From: Acetofilamentum sp.
GTDB lineage: Bacteria; CAIWAD01
Direction: 5' to 3'
NCBI GenBank assembly: GCA_020726405.1
Contig: DYSB01000008.1
Coordinates: 1-35,876, forward strand
DNA: 35,876 nucleotides
The notes under the pieces were generated by a model. That model ran no database searches and was not told the DNA's origin. It saw nothing but the letters and a program-made list of their open reading frames with translations. Positions 33,112 to 35,876 of the stretch are shown piece after piece (the stretch's first letter is position 1; every line of letters starts with the position of its first letter). Position numbers and translations under genes: made by a program.

Positions 33112-33668
33112 CGGTAGCATCCTTCCCGTTCGATGTACTCGCCCACGCCGGGCGGCAGCAGGTGACGACAGCGCCGGCCGGCGGCCAGGCGCTGGCGCAG
33201 CCAGCTGGCAGACAGCTCCATCCCCGGCCAGTTCAGCGCCCTGTGTGTCACGGCATCCGGCGGGCAGGTCCAGCCCGGCCGGTTCACCACCAGCAGTTCA
33301 GCCAGCTCCAGGATACGCTCCCAGTTCCGCCACTCGCGGAAATGGGCCAACTGATCGCCGCCGATGAGCAGGGCCAGCGGCCGGTCCAGCTCCGCGTGCA
33401 GCTCCTCCAGGGAGTCCACCGTGTAGCTGGGCGCGGGCCGCAGGCCTTCGCGCTCGTCCACCACGAACTCCGTGTCCGCCGTGGCCAGCCGCAGCATGGC
33501 CACGCGCTGCCTGAAACTGGCGCCGGCCTCTTCCCGCAGCGGACTGCGGGCGGCAGGCAGCAGCAGGACGCAGGGCGCCCCGGTCTCCTCCTGCGCGAAC
33601 TCGGCCAGGGCCAGATGCCCCGCGTGCACGGGGTCGAAGGTCCCGCCGAAGACGATGATCCGTGACAC
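33108..33668 (-). CDS. nadD: Nicotinate-nucleotide adenylyltransferase
   Basis: A 186-residue enzyme that joins nicotinate mononucleotide and ATP to form deamido-NAD in NAD synthesis. GGTFDPVHAGH at the N-terminus is the nucleotidyl-transfer motif, and LSASWLRQRLAAG near the C-terminus is the ISSTxIR-like phosphate-binding motif. YTVDSLEEL, IGGDQLAHFREWRNWERIL and LLPPGVGEYI are typical. GTG 33668 is chosen: GGAG stands five bases before it, and the longer frame to 33737 would overlap bamD with an unlikely Arg/Pro-rich extension. Lies 11 bp after bamD. Confidence 0.93.
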   Translation of the reverse strand: MSRIIVFGGTFDPVHAGHLALAEFAQEETGAPCVLLLPAARSPLREEAGASFRQRVAMLRLATADTEFVVDEREGLRPAPSYTVDSLEELHAELDRPLALLIGGDQLAHFREWRNWERILELAELLVVNRPGWTCPPDAVTHRALNWPGMELSASWLRQRLAAGRRCRHLLPPGVGEYIEREGCYR

Positions 33669-33679
33669 AGCCGCTCCGG

Positions 33680-34426
33680 CTACTGCAGGTTGGTCAGTTC
33701 CTGGCGGACCGCCGCGGCGTGCTCGCCGTCGGGCCAAGTGGCCAGGTATTCCTCCAGCGAGGCGCGGGCGTCGGCCAGCCGCTTCATGCGCAGCTGGGTG
33801 ATCCCCTTGAAGTAGAGCGCGCGCTCCATCACGTCGGGCTGGTCATACCAGGTCTCCAGCACGTCGTTGAGGTAGAGCAGCGCGGCCGGCCACTGCTCCA
33901 TCCGCACGTAGAGCTCGGCGCTGCGCTGATCCTTGAGCGCCAGTTTGTGGCGGCAGGCTGAGATGCGCTCCTCGGCCATGGCGCGGTGGGGGCTGTCGGC
34001 ATAATCGTCCAGCAGACCCTGGTACTCGTCGATGGCGCGCATGGTGTAGGTCTGGTCCAGGGCGAAGTGCGGCGACAGCTCGAACCAGCAGTCCGCCGTG
34101 CGCAGCCGGGCCTCGTCCACCAGCGGGCTGGTGGGATAGCGCGTGATCAGCTCCTGGTAGAGGTCCGCGGCCAGCAGGTACTCATTGAGTTGGTACTGGC
34201 ACTCGGCTTCCATGTAACGCACGGAGTCCATCAGCGAACTGCCGGCGTAGTTCAGGCTCATTCGCGTGAAGCGGTCCAGCGCGTCCACGTAGCGGCCCCT
34301 TTCAAAGGAGCGCATGGCCCGCGCCATGACCTGGTCCACGGGATCCAGCTCGCGGGGCTGCTGGCTGCAGGCGAAGAAAAGCAGCAGGAATCCCGGCAGC
34401 AGCAGGAGGCGGCAGGACTTGATCAT
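33680..34426 (-). CDS. bamD: Outer-membrane assembly lipoprotein BamD
   Basis: A 248-residue lipoprotein with a lipobox LLFFACS at about residues 15-21 and tetratricopeptide-type helices after it: AMRSFERGRYVDALDRF, ECQYQLNEYLLAADLYQELI, YPTSPLVDEARLRTADC, AIDEYQGLLDDYADSPHRAMAEERI. BamD works with BamA to insert beta-barrel proteins in the outer membrane. ATG 34426 has GAGGAG six bases upstream; the TTG before it is not needed. Its neighbours (lnt, a barrel protein) support the envelope role. Length is near the usual 245. Confidence 0.9.
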   Translation of the reverse strand: MIKSCRLLLLPGFLLLFFACSQQPRELDPVDQVMARAMRSFERGRYVDALDRFTRMSLNYAGSSLMDSVRYMEAECQYQLNEYLLAADLYQELITRYPTSPLVDEARLRTADCWFELSPHFALDQTYTMRAIDEYQGLLDDYADSPHRAMAEERISACRHKLALKDQRSAELYVRMEQWPAALLYLNDVLETWYDQPDVMERALYFKGITQLRMKRLADARASLEEYLATWPDGEHAAAVRQELTNLQ

Positions 34427-34436
34427 CAATTACTCC

Positions 34437-34685
34437 TCACGAAGATCGTCGGTGAAACAGCAGGGCCAGCAGCAGGGCGCCGGCCAGGATCAGCAGCAGA
34501 TCCAGGGCCAGGCCGGCGGCACCCCGGGACAGGCTGTCCGCGACCGCCAGGCTGTCCGCAACCGGCAAGGGCGCGCGCAGCAGGCTGTCCGCGTCCCAGG
34601 CGGGCAGCGCGGCCCGCAAACCTAAGCCTGCAGCGAAGGTAGCAATCCAGCCCGCGGCCCGAGGCTGGGGATTCAGCGTGGCCAT
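34437..34685 (-). CDS. Small membrane protein, unrecognised
   Basis: An 82-residue frame starting at ATG 34685, inside the end of the upstream barrel gene (13-bp overlap) and ending 10 bp before the bamD start. It has an N-terminal moderately hydrophobic stretch, a Pro/Ser/Asp linker with three VADSL-like repeats, and a C-terminal membrane helix (GLALDLLLILAGALLLALLF) followed by HRRSS. At DNA level CAGGCTGTCCGC occurs three times (34530-34541, 34548-34559, 34581-34592). It fills an otherwise empty operon gap, so translation is likely, but no homologue comes to mind. Confidence 0.45.
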   Translation of the reverse strand: MATLNPQPRAAGWIATFAAGLGLRAALPAWDADSLLRAPLPVADSLAVADSLSRGAAGLALDLLLILAGALLLALLFHRRSS

Positions 34686-35653
34686 CGCAGCCCGCCCGTC
34701 CAAATGTGGTCCGCACGCCGCGCGGGATCCTGCAGCCAGGCCACATCCAGTTGCAGCCCGCCCAGCGGCAGATCCAGCGCCCAACCCAGTCCGCCACCCA
34801 CGCAGGGGAAGCCCTGGCTGTCCGTGCCGCGGTTGGGCCAATAGACGCCGCCCCGCAGGTCCAGTCCCGCGGGCAGGCGGCCCTCCACGCCCAGGTGCAG
34901 CTCCTGCCGGCCGGCCAGGCTGCTCTCCTGGGTGAGGTTGCGCACGTCCAGGGCCAGCAGCGCCAGACCCCGGCGGCCGCCCTCGTCGCGTCCCCAAGGA
35001 TAGCAGGCTATCCCCACGTTGATGCTGCCGTCGCCCAGCTGGTCCAGGGCACTGCGGGTCTCCAGGGCGCCCATGGGCAGATAAAGGGCCTGGGCCCCCA
35101 CGTCCATGATCCGATTGGCGCGGATGATCGCGCCGTAGGCCACGCCTACCCGGCGCCGGTCGTGCCCGGCGTCCAGCAGACCCGTAACCGTGAAGCCCAA
35201 CCGCACGCGCTCGTCCAGGGCCAGCGCGGCCGTGACGGAGGGCACCAACTCGCCCGAGGGCGGCCGAGCCACGTCGTAAGTCCGGGCCAGGGAATCCGTC
35301 GCGCCGGGATGCCACTCCGCCGGAGTCAGGGCCAGGGCCAGGTGCCGGCCGCGCCACTCCAGCCGGCGCACGGGCAGCAGGGCGGGCAGCAGCGGCGCCC
35401 AGTCCCAGTCTTCTTCCTGCGCCTGCGGCCGGATCCAGGCGGCGGAGCCGTCCAGGACCAGTTTGAAACCCCGGCGCCGTCCCAGGCGGGCCAGTCCGGC
35501 GGGATTGAAGAGGTGGGCGTCGTCCGGCGTGCTGAGCGCGGCGAAGCAGCCGCCCAGGGCGCGCACCCGGCTGGGCGCGGCCGGTAGCCAGCGGTCCGCC
35601 GCATGCGTGAGGCCCGCCAGCAGCAGGCCCGCTGCCAACAGCGGGGCCTTCAC
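34673..35653 (-). CDS. PorV/FadL-like outer-membrane beta-barrel protein
   Basis: A 326-residue exported protein with a signal peptide (MKAPLLAAGLLLAGLTHAA). ALGGCFAALSTPDDAHLFNPAGLARL near the N-terminus is the hallmark of PorV/PorQ-UPF0164 and FadL-like barrels (family consensus A-D-D-A...NPAGL). The rest alternates in beta strands and ends in an aromatic-free HIWTGGLRWPR strand. In FCB bacteria PorV is part of the type IX attachment complex, and a sorting-domain protein is encoded in the same operon, but assignment to T9SS is an inference. ATG 35653 overlaps the lnt stop (ATGA). Confidence 0.75.
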   Translation of the reverse strand: MKAPLLAAGLLLAGLTHAADRWLPAAPSRVRALGGCFAALSTPDDAHLFNPAGLARLGRRRGFKLVLDGSAAWIRPQAQEEDWDWAPLLPALLPVRRLEWRGRHLALALTPAEWHPGATDSLARTYDVARPPSGELVPSVTAALALDERVRLGFTVTGLLDAGHDRRRVGVAYGAIIRANRIMDVGAQALYLPMGALETRSALDQLGDGSINVGIACYPWGRDEGGRRGLALLALDVRNLTQESSLAGRQELHLGVEGRLPAGLDLRGGVYWPNRGTDSQGFPCVGGGLGWALDLPLGGLQLDVAWLQDPARRADHIWTGGLRWPR

Positions 35654-35876
35654 CGGGAACGCCTGGGACGAATGAACAAGGCCAGCAGCACGGCCCAGGA
35701 GGCCAGCAGTAGGCAGAGCCGGGGCAGCAGGTCACCGGCGCGGATGAAAAAGGTCTCCCCCTCGCGCAGCGGAATGCTCACGGACAACGTGCCCAGGCCG
35801 CCCTTGGGCAGCTGGCGCACCACGCGGCCGGACGGATCCACGGCCGCGCTGTAGCCGTTGTTGCAGGCCCGCACCA
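35650..35876 (-). CDS. lnt: Apolipoprotein N-acyltransferase, C-terminal part (runs off window)
   Basis: Only the last ~75 residues are present. CNNGYSAAVDPSGRVVRQLPKG and LREGETFFIRAGDLLPRLC are typical of the nitrilase-like domain end of Lnt (consensus NTGISxxIDPxGR, ETxYxRxGDxxxxxC), followed by a final transmembrane helix (LCLLLASWAVLLALF) and RPRRSR. Lnt adds the third acyl chain to lipoproteins in the inner membrane, matching bamD and other lipoproteins nearby. The catalytic Glu-Lys-Cys residues would be off the window edge. Confidence 0.85.
   Translation of the reverse strand, partial: VRACNNGYSAAVDPSGRVVRQLPKGGLGTLSVSIPLREGETFFIRAGDLLPRLCLLLASWAVLLALFIRPRRSR

Noticed and set aside
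34686-35735. Upstream part of the minus-strand frame that contains the small membrane ORF
   Set aside because: Low-complexity Gly/Arg/Pro shadow of the barrel protein; only the 82-residue end from 34685 is plausible.

Overview
The window is a GC-rich, gene-dense stretch of a Gram-negative (diderm) chromosome. The diderm call rests on bamD, a partial lnt, an LPS/Kdo-kinase-type gene and several outer-membrane beta-barrel or lipoprotein genes. One large secreted protein ends in a FlgD-like/type IX-type sorting domain (motif HPNPFNPET), which is common in the FCB group and related candidate phyla (Latescibacteria, KSB1, Delongbacteria, Eisenbacteria and similar). I infer that kind of host, without being able to name it. 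The metabolic genes point to a respiring anaerobe or facultative anaerobe that uses formate.

Left part (1-6.0 kb): a 3'-damaged rpsF with a good sigma70-type promoter; a 75-residue Cys-rich protein; a protease (S8), LPS-kinase-like and DinB-like operon on the minus strand; an HD-domain protein on the plus strand; a strong hairpin; and a frameshifted composite gene mixing porin-cytochrome, YceI and cytochrome-lipoprotein pieces.

Centre (6.1-19.8 kb, all minus strand) is the most coherent block. moeA-moaA-mobBA make and nucleotidylate the molybdopterin cofactor. After an AT-rich regulatory gap comes a nine-gene run: fdhE, fdhA (formate dehydrogenase with an in-frame UGA read as selenocysteine, plus a SECIS-like hairpin), fdhB, an NrfD/HybB-type quinone subunit, a membrane diheme cytochrome c, wtpA-wtpB-wtpC (tungstate/molybdate import) and a MobB-like P-loop protein. 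The genes overlap or nearly touch, so enzyme, electron outlet, maturation factor, metal uptake and cofactor handling look like one transcriptional programme for periplasmic formate oxidation.

20.1-22.2 kb (plus) carries a lipoprotein diheme cytochrome joined to a sulfite-oxidase-fold domain, interrupted by an in-frame TAA and a later frameshift, followed by a frameshifted porin-like gene. 22.2-26.7 kb holds an unrecognised 533-residue protein, a divergent pduS-pduT pair (flavin/Fe-S electron carrier and Fe-S shell protein of bacterial microcompartments) with no other compartment gene in view, a 58-bp tandem repeat that copies the 3' end of pduT, and a hepT-mntA toxin-antitoxin module. creD follows.

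Right part (28.3-35.9 kb, minus strand) is a compact cell-envelope/housekeeping operon: lnt (partial), a PorV/FadL-like outer-membrane protein, a small membrane ORF, bamD, nadD, a large sorting-domain protein, rlmI-like methyltransferase and an unusual RNase HI-CYTH fusion. Most junctions are 4-bp ATGA/GTGA overlaps. No rRNA, tRNA, CRISPR array, IS element or prophage was seen. Frameshifts are confined to four loci and several are best explained by short G-run length changes, so sequence error must be excluded before calling decay.
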